Shown in pieces: positions 6,438 through 12,855 of a stretch of DNA of 16,328 nucleotides. Below the pieces are notes generated by a model. The model saw nothing but the letters and a program-made list of their open reading frames with translations, was not told where the DNA came from and did no database searches. The position numbers and the translations under genes were made by a program. This DNA comes from Pseudomonadota bacterium (GTDB taxonomy: Bacteria > Pseudomonadota > Alphaproteobacteria > Caulobacterales > Caulobacteraceae). Positions within the stretch are counted from its first letter, which is position 1; the number at the start of each line of letters is the position of its first letter. The stretch covers positions 1 to 16,328 of the forward strand of contig JAEXKM010000459.1 in assembly GCA_023445705.1 (NCBI GenBank). The letters run 5' to 3'.

Positions 6438-7542
6438 CGTCCAGCCAGTCGGCCGAGCGCATTTCCTGCAGGCGTGAGGCGGTGCGCTCGAACTCGAAGG
6501 CGCCGTCGCCCTCTGGATACAGCAAGGTCGGCTCAGCCTCGGCCAGCAGCACCGTCCGGGCGTGCGCCTCGTAGAGGGCGTCCACCAAAATGACGAAGCG
6601 CCGCGCCTCTTCGCGCCGGTTGGCGCTCAGCTTCGGCACGTCCTCGATGAAGATCGTATGGAAGCGCTCGGCGATGGCGACATAGTCGTTGGGGCCGAGG
6701 GCCACCGAGCAGAGGCTGGCGAAGCTCGCCCGCAGCATCCCGCCGGCGGCGTGCGGCAGGTGGATCTTGCGGCCCAGCACCTCCAGCGTCTCCCCGGTCT
6801 CGGCCTCGCCGTTCAGCATGTCCGCCCAGAGCGCGCGGAAGCTGCGCTCGTTGTCCGGGTCGATGGGCGAGAACCACGATCCGGCCGCACGCAACCGATC
6901 GAGGCGATAGTCGTGCTGCCCTGCCACCACCACGACCTCGACCTTGCTCTTCAGCAACTCGACGAACGGCAGGAAGAGCTGGCGATTGATGCCGTTCTTG
7001 TAGAGTTCGTCCGGCATCCGATTGGACGTGGCCACCAGGGTCACGCCGCGCGCGAACAGCGCCTCGAACAGCCGGCCCAGGATCATGGCGTCGGCGATAT
7101 CGGTGACCTGGAACTCGTCGAAGCACAGCAGCCGCGCCTCGCCGGCCACCACATCGGCCACCGGCGCGATCGGATCGTCGCCCTTGGCCTGGCCGAACCT
7201 GGCCTTGCGCGCCGCCGCATCGCCCCGGCGCCAGGCGTCGATCAGCCGATGCACCTCGCCCATGAAGACGTGGAAGTGCACCCGCCGCTTCTTGGCCACG
7301 GGGGCGTTGGCGAAGAAGAGGTCCATCAGCATGGACTTCCCGCGCCCCACCGGTCCGATCAGATAGACGCCCTTCTGGCTCTCCGGCTTCCTGAAGAACG
7401 AGGTGAAGCCGCTGGGCTCGGCGCGGGCCAGGTCGCCCTCCAGCCGCACCAGCGGGACGAGAGCCGCAGCCTGGACCGAATCGGGACGGATCTCACCGCT
7501 CGCCAGCTTGGCGTCGTATGCGGATTGCAGGGGGGAGGGCAT
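6427..7542 (-). CDS. zapE: Cell division protein ZapE / AFG1-family ATPase
   Basis: A 371-residue P-loop ATPase. Walker A is GPVGRGKS (63-70). Walker B is LLCFDEFQVTDIADAM (about 138-153, with D142 and E143). ATSNRMPDELYKNG carries the sensor and family signature, and RHVHF/HVFMGEVHRL-type sequence (about 86-100) is characteristic of AFG1. In E. coli ZapE binds FtsZ at late division. In mitochondria, AFG1/LACE1 handles misfolded respiratory-chain subunits, which makes the nearness to sdh notable. Length matches the family. No clear Shine-Dalgarno precedes ATG 7542. The stop lies inside a terminator stem shared with lysR, 5 nt from the lysR stop. Confidence 0.95.
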   Translation of the reverse strand: MPSPLQSAYDAKLASGEIRPDSVQAAALVPLVRLEGDLARAEPSGFTSFFRKPESQKGVYLIGPVGRGKSMLMDLFFANAPVAKKRRVHFHVFMGEVHRLIDAWRRGDAAARKARFGQAKGDDPIAPVADVVAGEARLLCFDEFQVTDIADAMILGRLFEALFARGVTLVATSNRMPDELYKNGINRQLFLPFVELLKSKVEVVVVAGQHDYRLDRLRAAGSWFSPIDPDNERSFRALWADMLNGEAETGETLEVLGRKIHLPHAAGGMLRASFASLCSVALGPNDYVAIAERFHTIFIEDVPKLSANRREEARRFVILVDALYEAHARTVLLAEAEPTLLYPEGDGAFEFERTASRLQEMRSADWLDEKA

Positions 7543-7583
7543 GGCCCCATCGCCTAGCTCGCCGCGCGCCCGGCCTCAAGGGT

Positions 7584-7609
7584 GGAACAGCCTCCGCCGA
7601 TAAGGGGTT
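7584..7609 (+). promoter_or_regulatory. Possible EcfG-type (general stress) promoter before the small acidic protein
   Basis: GGAAC (7584-7588), 17 nt, then GGTT (7606-7609). The alphaproteobacterial general-stress consensus is GGAAC-N16-17-CGTT, so the -35 box is exact and the -10 box has one mismatch. A start near 7615 would leave a 20-25 nt leader carrying the GAGGAG ribosome site. A single match of this kind can arise by chance. Confidence 0.4.
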
Positions 7610-7637
7610 TGGTCTTTGGATGGATGAGGAGACCAAC

Positions 7638-7937
7638 ATGCCTGGCACTTCGCGACGCGACTCGCACGAGGCCAACTCTCCCCGCCGGCAAGGCGCGGAT
7701 GACGCCCCGCGGGAGGAAGAGCCGAGATCCTTCGATGCGGGCGCGCCGGCCAATGTCGATCTCAACGCGTTCGAGGATGGCGACAACGCCCAGCTCGACT
7801 GGGGCGAGCCCGATCCCGAGGCCGTGCACGGCCAGACTCACGCCAGCCGCTCGGTAAAGGTTGACGCCGAGCGCCTCCAAGGCCCCAAGACCCGCCAGCG
7901 CAACAAGCAGATCGTCTCGGGCAAGCCCTACGGCTGA
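7638..7937 (+). CDS. Small hydrophilic hypothetical protein
   Basis: A 99-residue protein I do not recognise. It has no membrane segment, signal peptide or cysteine. Residues 1-30 are mixed-charge and probably disordered. Residues 31-63 are acidic (NVDLNAFEDGDNAQLDWGEP). The C-terminus from about 71 is basic (VDAERLQGPKTRQRNKQ). The reading frame has high third-position GC like its neighbours. GAGGAG (7626-7631) lies 6 nt before ATG 7638, so I prefer this start to in-frame ATGs at 7620 and 7518; the latter would overlap zapE. A GGAAC-N17-GGTT element upstream suggests stress control. The stop overlaps the convergent thioredoxin-like gene by 10 nt. Real gene likely, function unknown. Confidence 0.7.
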   Translation: MPGTSRRDSHEANSPRRQGADDAPREEEPRSFDAGAPANVDLNAFEDGDNAQLDWGEPDPEAVHGQTHASRSVKVDAERLQGPKTRQRNKQIVSGKPYG

Positions 7938-8575
7938 CCGCTCGCCCCGAGTTCCTGGCGCACGAAGCGGTAGGTTTCGCGCTTCTCGCATGCGCACCCG
8001 CGCATCTTCCCGTCCTTGGTCCACCAGATCAGGGTCGGGTAGGCGAAATTGATCCCGTTGGCCTTCAACAGCGGCCGCAGGTCGTCCACCAGTTTGCGGC
8101 CGGCCTCGACCACGGCGGTGCGCGCCATGTCGCCGTCGGCGGGCTGGATTCCCGGCGCAGTCCAGGCTTCGGCGGGGACATCTTCCCACTGCTCCATCAG
8201 CGCCCACGAGCGGCCCAGCCACAGCTCGGCCACCGTCGCACGCTCGGCTGGCGTGGACTTGGCGACGCCGTTCAGGTCGCGGCGTGCGATCTCGATCACC
8301 CGCGTGTCGACCCCGGCCGCGTGCAGCAGCGGGAATTCCTCGGCCTTGAACCGGATGCAGTCCGGACAGGTCCGGAACGAGACCATGTAGAGCTTCGGCC
8401 CCGTCTTGCCGGGCGAGACCCAGCCGGAAGTCTCGAGGATCCTGGCGATCTCGGCCTGGTGCTTGGTGATGGTCTTGGGCCGCCAACGCAGCTCGGCGTT
8501 CCAGTAGGCGTAGCCGCCCACCGCGGCCAACGCGACGACCAGCCCAAGGATCGCCCAAACCTGGAACTTCTTCAT
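7928..8575 (-). CDS. Membrane-anchored thioredoxin-fold protein with CPDC motif
   Basis: A 215-residue protein with a single N-terminal membrane helix (about residues 6-26 after MKKFQ), so a periplasmic domain tethered to the inner membrane is expected. The redox motif is C70-P-D-C73 in 'SFRTCPDCIRF', after the beta strand KLYMVSF. Y179-P180-T181 provides the cis-proline loop expected opposite the active site. The insertion between motif and cis-proline (about 105 residues, helical) is longer than in thioredoxin and recalls DsbA/DsbG-type proteins. A second cysteine pair, C194-A-C196, follows the last strand and could be a resolving pair. It lies 40 nt downstream of mmsA but has no functional link to it. 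Oxidase, reductase or isomerase role cannot be told. Confidence 0.75.
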   Translation of the reverse strand: MKKFQVWAILGLVVALAAVGGYAYWNAELRWRPKTITKHQAEIARILETSGWVSPGKTGPKLYMVSFRTCPDCIRFKAEEFPLLHAAGVDTRVIEIARRDLNGVAKSTPAERATVAELWLGRSWALMEQWEDVPAEAWTAPGIQPADGDMARTAVVEAGRKLVDDLRPLLKANGINFAYPTLIWWTKDGKMRGCACEKRETYRFVRQELGASGQP

Positions 8576-8615
8576 CTCGACCCCGCGTGAAGACTCGCCA
8601 GCGAGACTAGGATCT

Positions 8616-10130
8616 TCAACGCATGGTGGGAATCACGAAGGCCGAGTCCGCATGCGCGTCGCCCTCCGGCCAGCGCGCCGTCACGGTCTTGATCTTCGTA
8701 TAGAACTTCACCCCTTCCAGGCCGTGCTGGTTCACGTCGCCGAAGGCGCTGCGCTTCCAGCCGCCGAAGGTGTGATAGGCCACCGGCACCGGGATCGGCA
8801 CGTTGATCCCCACCATGCCGACATTGACCCGGGCCGCGAATTCCCTGGCGGCGCGGCCGTTGCGGGTGAAGATCGCCACGCCGTTGCCATACTGGTGCTG
8901 GCTGGGCAGGGCCAGCGCCTCCTCGAAGCTCTCGGCGCGCACCATCTGCAGCACCGGCCCGAAGATCTCCTCCTGGTAGGTCCGCATGGCCGGCTTCACG
9001 TGGTCGAACAGCGAGGGCCCGATGAAGAAGCCCTTCTCGAAGCCCTGGAGCGCAAAGCCGCGCCCGTCGACCACCAGCTCGGCGCCCTCGTCGACCCCTA
9101 GCTGGATGTAGTCGGCGATCTTCTGCCGGTGGGCGGCGCTGACCACCGGGCCGTACTGCGCCGCCGCGTCGGTGGAGACCCCGACCTTCAGCGTTTCGAT
9201 CTCGGCCAGCAGCCGCTCGCGCAGCGCTTCGGCGGTCTTGGCGCCCACGGGCACGGTCACCGGCAGGGCCATGCAGCGCTCGCCCGCCGAGCCATAGGCC
9301 GCTCCGACCAGATCCTTCACCGTCTGGTCGAGATCCGCGTCGGGCATGACGACCCCGTGGTTCTTGGCCCCGCCCATCGCCTGGACCCGCTTACCGTTCG
9401 CCGTTCCGGTCCGATAGACGTAGTGGGCGATGTCCGAGGAGCCGACGAAGCTGACCGCGGCGATCGCCGGATGCTCCAGGATCGCGTCCACCGCCACCTT
9501 GTCCCCGTGCACGACGTTCAGGACGCCGGCCAGGTCCATGCCGAGATTGGCCCCGGCCTCCATGAACAGCTCGGCCAGCCGGACCGGCACGGACGGGTCC
9601 TTCTCCGAAGGCTTCAGGATGAAGGTGTTGCCCACCGCGACCGCGATCCCGAACATCCACATCGGGATCATCGCTGGGAAGTTGAACGGGGTGATCCCGG
9701 CCGCGACGCCCAGGGGCTGGCGCATGGAATAGACGTCGATGCCGGGGCCTGCGCCCTCGGTGTACTCGCCCTTCAACGCATGGGGGATGCCGCAGGCGAA
9801 CTCGATCACCTCCAGCCCCCGCTGGATGTCGCCCTTGGAATCGGCGAGGACCTTTCCGTGTTCGGAGGACAGCAGCGCGGCCAGTTCGTCCATGCGCGCT
9901 TCGACCAGGCGCTTGAACTCGAACATCACCCGCGCCCGCCGCTGCGGATTGGTCCCCGCCCAGGCCGCTTGCGCCTTCAGCGCCGCCTGGACCGCCGCAT
10001 CCAGCTCCCCGACGCTCGCCAAGGCGACTTTTGCCTGCACTTCGCCCGTATTGGGGTCGAAAACATCGCCGATCCGGCCTGACGAGCCCGGAACAGCCAC
10101 ACCACCGATGAAATGCTGAATGTCGCGCAT
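8616..10130 (-). CDS. mmsA: Methylmalonate-semialdehyde dehydrogenase (CoA-acylating)
   Basis: A 504-residue aldehyde-dehydrogenase-superfamily enzyme that converts methylmalonate semialdehyde, NAD and CoA to propionyl-CoA and CO2 (valine catabolism). It also acts on malonate semialdehyde. The catalytic cysteine is C286 in GSAGERCMALPV. The oxyanion asparagine is N150 in TPFNFP, and K173 in ILKPSEKDPS binds NAD. Where ordinary ALDHs have a general-base glutamate, this protein has MGGAKNH (252-258), the mark of the CoA-dependent MMSDH branch. Length is typical. Valine-pathway partners (mmsB, acyl-CoA dehydrogenase) are absent from the window. A palindrome and paired TAGGCCT repeats lie upstream and may be its operator. 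The thioredoxin-like gene follows after 40 nt. Confidence 0.96.
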   Translation of the reverse strand: MRDIQHFIGGVAVPGSSGRIGDVFDPNTGEVQAKVALASVGELDAAVQAALKAQAAWAGTNPQRRARVMFEFKRLVEARMDELAALLSSEHGKVLADSKGDIQRGLEVIEFACGIPHALKGEYTEGAGPGIDVYSMRQPLGVAAGITPFNFPAMIPMWMFGIAVAVGNTFILKPSEKDPSVPVRLAELFMEAGANLGMDLAGVLNVVHGDKVAVDAILEHPAIAAVSFVGSSDIAHYVYRTGTANGKRVQAMGGAKNHGVVMPDADLDQTVKDLVGAAYGSAGERCMALPVTVPVGAKTAEALRERLLAEIETLKVGVSTDAAAQYGPVVSAAHRQKIADYIQLGVDEGAELVVDGRGFALQGFEKGFFIGPSLFDHVKPAMRTYQEEIFGPVLQMVRAESFEEALALPSQHQYGNGVAIFTRNGRAAREFAARVNVGMVGINVPIPVPVAYHTFGGWKRSAFGDVNQHGLEGVKFYTKIKTVTARWPEGDAHADSAFVIPTMR

Positions 10131-10139
10131 GCCGAACCC

Positions 10140-10182
10140 TAGGCCTATGCAAGCCCCCTGGGTAGGCCTGACGCCACGTCAG
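10140..10182 (-). promoter_or_regulatory. Candidate mmsA operator: 15-bp palindrome plus two TAGGCCT repeats
   Basis: CTGACG-CCA-CGTCAG (10168-10182) is a perfect inverted repeat with a 3-nt centre. TAGGCCT occurs at 10140-10146 and 10163-10169, 23 nt apart; each contains the palindromic AGGCCT. They lie 10-52 nt ahead of the mmsA ATG, where a repressor would act. I could not assign a clear promoter; TTGCTG and TTGCAT on the minus strand are only weak -35 candidates. Confidence 0.45.
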
Positions 10183-10200
10183 CAAAGGCGTCCTTCCCCG

Positions 10201-10344
10201 CGGTGTCATCCCGGCTGGAGCGAAGCGGAAGGCCGGGACCCATACGCGCTGGCGATCGAAGGCTTGCCGCGACCGGCTGCATCCTGCTGATCGGCGCTTA
10301 TGGGTCCCGGTCTTCGGCCGCCGGCCGAAACCGGGATGACACCG
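10201..10344. repeat. Pair of inverted palindromic repeats (BIME-like element)
   Basis: Two related palindromic units face each other around a 54-nt spacer (10245-10298). The outer arms 10201-10214 and 10331-10344 are exact 14-bp inverted copies (CGGTGTCATCCCGG). The inner arms 10233-10244 and 10299-10310 are exact 12-bp copies (CCGGGACCCATA). Each unit also folds alone: left TCCCGGC/GCCGGGA (10209-10215 with 10232-10238); right a nearly continuous 14-bp hairpin (10305-10311 with 10330-10336 and 10313-10319 with 10323-10329, loop GCC). The 'GTCATCCCGG...CCGGGACCCA' pattern recalls dispersed intergenic repeats of Caulobacteraceae and relatives. There is no transposase and no evident target-site duplication. 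The remaining 10345-10419 contains a 6-bp inverted repeat (10362-10367 with 10376-10381) and no clear promoter. Confidence 0.85.
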
Positions 10345-10419
10345 GCGTTGGTGAGATGTCGAGCGGAGACGCTGATCCGCTTGCCCCACCGCCCACCGCC
10401 GTCGCATTCTGGCCGTCCG

Positions 10420-11298
10420 ATGACGAGCCTCGCACCGACCGCGTCCGCCTTGCCTGCCCGCAAGGCCTATCACGACCACATCATCGACGTGCTGATCGCC
10501 GAGCGGGCGCCGAAGCTGTCGGGCAGCCCGCTCTGGCCGCTCGTGCGGCCGCCGCTCTATCGGGTTCTGGACTACCGCAAGGCCCGCGCCATGGCCGACA
10601 CCATCGCGCCCCTGCCCGGAAGCGCGGCCCTGGACCACATTTCCGATCTCCTGAGCCTCAAGGTCGAGACCTACGGCCTGGAGCGAATTCCGCGCCAGGG
10701 CCGCACGATCCTGATCTGCAACCACCCGACCGGCATCGGCGACGGCATCGCCGTTTACGACGCGCTCAAGGGCGTGCGGCCGGACATCTGCTTCTACGCC
10801 AATTCCGACGCCCATCGGGTCGCCCCCCGCTTCGACGAGATTTTGATCCCGGTCGAGTGGGTCGAGGAAAAGCGCACCCGCGAACGCACACGCCTGACCC
10901 TGCAGCTCACCCGTCAGGCCATGGAGGCCGAGCGCGCCCTGATGATCTTCCCCGCCGGCCGCATCGCCCGCCATGGCGAGGACGGCGTGCTGGCCGACCC
11001 GGAGTGGATGGCCAGCGCCATCTCCATCGCCCGCAAGTACGAGGCGACCCTGGTCCCGATGCACCTGGCCGGGCCGTGGTCGAGCCTCTTCCACTTCTTC
11101 AACCGCTTCTCCAAGGAGCTGCGGGACATCACCCTCTTCCACGAGCTCCTGAACAAGCGGGGGCGGCAGTTCTCGCTGATCGTCGGCCAGCCGGTCGCGC
11201 CAGAGGCGCTGGACGCCGACGCCGGCGTCGCCACCCTGGCGCTCAAGGCCTATGTCGAGCAGGTCCTGCCCGCCCATCCCGACCAGGCCTTCGCATGA
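10420..11298 (+). CDS. Lysophospholipid acyltransferase (PlsC/LPLAT superfamily, hemolysin-like branch)
   Basis: A 292-residue membrane-associated acyltransferase, probably transferring a fatty-acyl group to a lysolipid. The catalytic block is ICNHPTGIGDG (99-109; H102, D108), with five residues between H and D instead of the four of classic PlsC. The acceptor-binding block is MIFPAGRIAR (175-184), and LVPMHLAGPW follows as block IV. The NHP..G.DG and FPAG wording resembles the hemolysin-like/OlsA-type acyltransferases rather than PlsC proper, so an acyl acceptor other than lysophosphatidate is possible. ATG 10420 is chosen because upstream in-frame ATGs (10300, 10336) fall inside the repeat element; its ribosome site is weak. 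The stop overlaps tsaE as ATGA, so the two are coupled. Confidence 0.85.
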   Translation: MTSLAPTASALPARKAYHDHIIDVLIAERAPKLSGSPLWPLVRPPLYRVLDYRKARAMADTIAPLPGSAALDHISDLLSLKVETYGLERIPRQGRTILICNHPTGIGDGIAVYDALKGVRPDICFYANSDAHRVAPRFDEILIPVEWVEEKRTRERTRLTLQLTRQAMEAERALMIFPAGRIARHGEDGVLADPEWMASAISIARKYEATLVPMHLAGPWSSLFHFFNRFSKELRDITLFHELLNKRGRQFSLIVGQPVAPEALDADAGVATLALKAYVEQVLPAHPDQAFA

Positions 11299-11780
11299 TC
11301 ATCACCCCTGCCGAGGGCGAGTTCCGCCTGGACGACGAGGCCGCCACCGCCCGCCTGGGCGCGGCCATCGCCGCGGAACTGAGGCCGGGCGAGGCTGTCT
11401 GTCTCACCGGCCCGCTGGGCGCGGGGAAGTCCACCCTGGCCCGCGCTTTGGTCCGCGCCCTCACCACGCCGACCGAGGACGTGCCCAGCCCGACCTTCAC
11501 CATCGTCCAGTTCTATGACGGCGAGCGGCTGAAGGTCGCGCATTTCGACCTCTACCGCCTGTCGTCCCCCGACGAGGCCTACGAGATCGGGCTGGACGAG
11601 GCGCTCGACGAGGGCGCGGCGGTCATCGAATGGCCCGAACGCCTGCAGGGCCATCTTCCCCCGGACCGACTTGATGTAGAGATCGTCCCCGATGAATCGC
11701 CGGACGGCAGGGAAGCGCGCCGCGCGCGGCTGATCCCGGCCGGGGCCTGGGAAGGACGTGGGATTGAGTTCGGATCGTGA
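11295..11780 (+). CDS. tsaE: tRNA threonylcarbamoyladenosine biosynthesis ATPase TsaE
   Basis: A 161-residue P-loop protein of family length. It drives turnover of the TsaBD complex that makes t6A37 in ANN-decoding tRNAs. Walker A is GPLGAGKS (39-46). The switch-like VPSPTFTIV (63-71) and HFDLYRL (83-89, D85) are family signatures, and VIEWPER (110-116) supplies the conserved E and W. The start overlaps the acyltransferase stop as ATGA (11295-11298); the same frame is open further upstream but without family similarity. The 3' end overlaps amgK by 17-23 nt. tsaB and tsaD are not in the window. The tsaE-amgK neighbourhood is common in alphaproteobacteria, as far as I recall. Confidence 0.97.
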   Translation: MIITPAEGEFRLDDEAATARLGAAIAAELRPGEAVCLTGPLGAGKSTLARALVRALTTPTEDVPSPTFTIVQFYDGERLKVAHFDLYRLSSPDEAYEIGLDEALDEGAAVIEWPERLQGHLPPDRLDVEIVPDESPDGREARRARLIPAGAWEGRGIEFGS

Positions 11781-12855
11781 AGGCCGCAAGGCCGATTTCC
11801 TGAAGGCCGCCGGTCTCGACACGGCGCGGCGCGAACTGCTGGCCGGCGACGCCTCCACCCGCCGCTACGAGCGCCTCCATCTCGCCGATGGGACGCGGGT
11901 CATCTTCATGGACCAGCCGCCGGCGGCCGAGAGCGCCGTCTGCCCGCCCGGCGCCACCCAGGCCGAGCGTGTGGCCATGGGTTACAACGCCGCCGCCCGC
12001 CTGGCCGCCGGCTCGGTCGCCGCCTTCGTGGCCACGGCCGCCTACCTGCGCGAGCACGGCCTCTCGGCCCCGAAGATCATCGCCCATGACATCGAGGCGG
12101 GCCTCGCCGTGCTCGAAGACCTCGGCGATGGCCTCTACGCCACCCTGATCGCCGAGGGCGAGGCCGAGCGCCCGCTCTATGAGGCCGCCGTGGACGTTCA
12201 GGTCCAGCTCCAGGCCGCCACTCCGCCCGAAGTGCTGGTCGCCGGAGATGCGGTCTGGCCCCTGCTCTCCTACGACACCCTCGCCCTGAAGATCGGCGCG
12301 GACACCTTCCTCGAATGGTGGCCCAAGTTCTCGGGCCTCGCCCCCTTTTCGCCGGAGGCGACCGCCGAGTGGGACGAGCTCTGGGCGCCCGTCTGGGTGC
12401 GCGGCGAGGCCGGGGCCAACGTCTTCACCCATCGCGACTATCACGCCCAGAACCTCCTCTGGCTGCCGGAGCGCCAGGGCGCGGCCCGCGTCGGGCTGCT
12501 GGACTTCCAGGACGCCCTGCGCGCCCACCCGGCCTGGGACCTGACCCACCTGCTGCAGGACGCTCGCCGCGACGTGTCGCCCGAGCTGGAAAGCGCCATG
12601 CTGGACCGCTTCCTGGCCGCGCGGACCAGCCTCGACCCTGAAGCCTTCGTGGCCGACTACCGGGCGCTGGCGGCTTCCAACGCCGCCCGCATCCTCGGCC
12701 GTGTCTTCGCGCGCCAGGCCCTGCTCGGGCGTCGCCAGTACGAAGCCTTCATGCCGCGCACCTGGCGCTATCTGGAACGCAACCTCCAGGACCCGGCCAT
12801 GACCGGCCTCAAGGCCTGGTTCGACCGCCACGTCCCCGCCGAGGCCCGCCGATGA
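11758..12855 (+). CDS. amgK: N-acetylmuramate/N-acetylglucosamine kinase AmgK
   Basis: A 365-residue cytoplasmic sugar kinase of the aminoglycoside-phosphotransferase fold. It phosphorylates MurNAc (and GlcNAc) at the anomeric carbon in peptidoglycan recycling. The catalytic loop is HRDYHAQN (225-232, D227), and the metal-binding motif LLDFQDA (247-253, D249) follows; LLAGDASTRRY (28-38) is the N-terminal nucleotide loop. Assignment rests on the fused context with murU, which follows with an ATGA overlap. The start is uncertain. GTG 11758 has its Shine-Dalgarno GGAAGGA (11750-11756) only 1 nt away, whereas TTG 11764, two codons on, has a 7-nt spacing. Either way the gene begins inside tsaE. 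An alternative is a general phosphotransferase, but the pairing makes AmgK much more likely. Confidence 0.93.
   Translation: MGLSSDREGRKADFLKAAGLDTARRELLAGDASTRRYERLHLADGTRVIFMDQPPAAESAVCPPGATQAERVAMGYNAAARLAAGSVAAFVATAAYLREHGLSAPKIIAHDIEAGLAVLEDLGDGLYATLIAEGEAERPLYEAAVDVQVQLQAATPPEVLVAGDAVWPLLSYDTLALKIGADTFLEWWPKFSGLAPFSPEATAEWDELWAPVWVRGEAGANVFTHRDYHAQNLLWLPERQGAARVGLLDFQDALRAHPAWDLTHLLQDARRDVSPELESAMLDRFLAARTSLDPEAFVADYRALAASNAARILGRVFARQALLGRRQYEAFMPRTWRYLERNLQDPAMTGLKAWFDRHVPAEARR

Noticed and set aside
8594..8605. Small hairpin CTCGC-CA-GCGAG after mmsA as a terminator
   Set aside because: Only 5 bp with a 2-nt loop and no T tract on either strand.
10201..10344. Miniature transposon with 14-bp terminal inverted repeats
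   Set aside because: No target-site duplication is seen at the ends and the units fold as independent palindromes, so a REP/BIME-type repeat fits better.
9391..11277. 628-codon minus-strand frame spanning mmsA, the repeat region and the acyltransferase
   Set aside because: It is antisense to the acyltransferase and in a wrong frame of mmsA; a GC-bias artefact.
10203..11294. Apparent long N-terminal extension of TsaE (525 codons in all)
   Set aside because: The frame is open by chance through the repeat and the acyltransferase; TsaE family length and the ATGA overlap fix the start at 11295.
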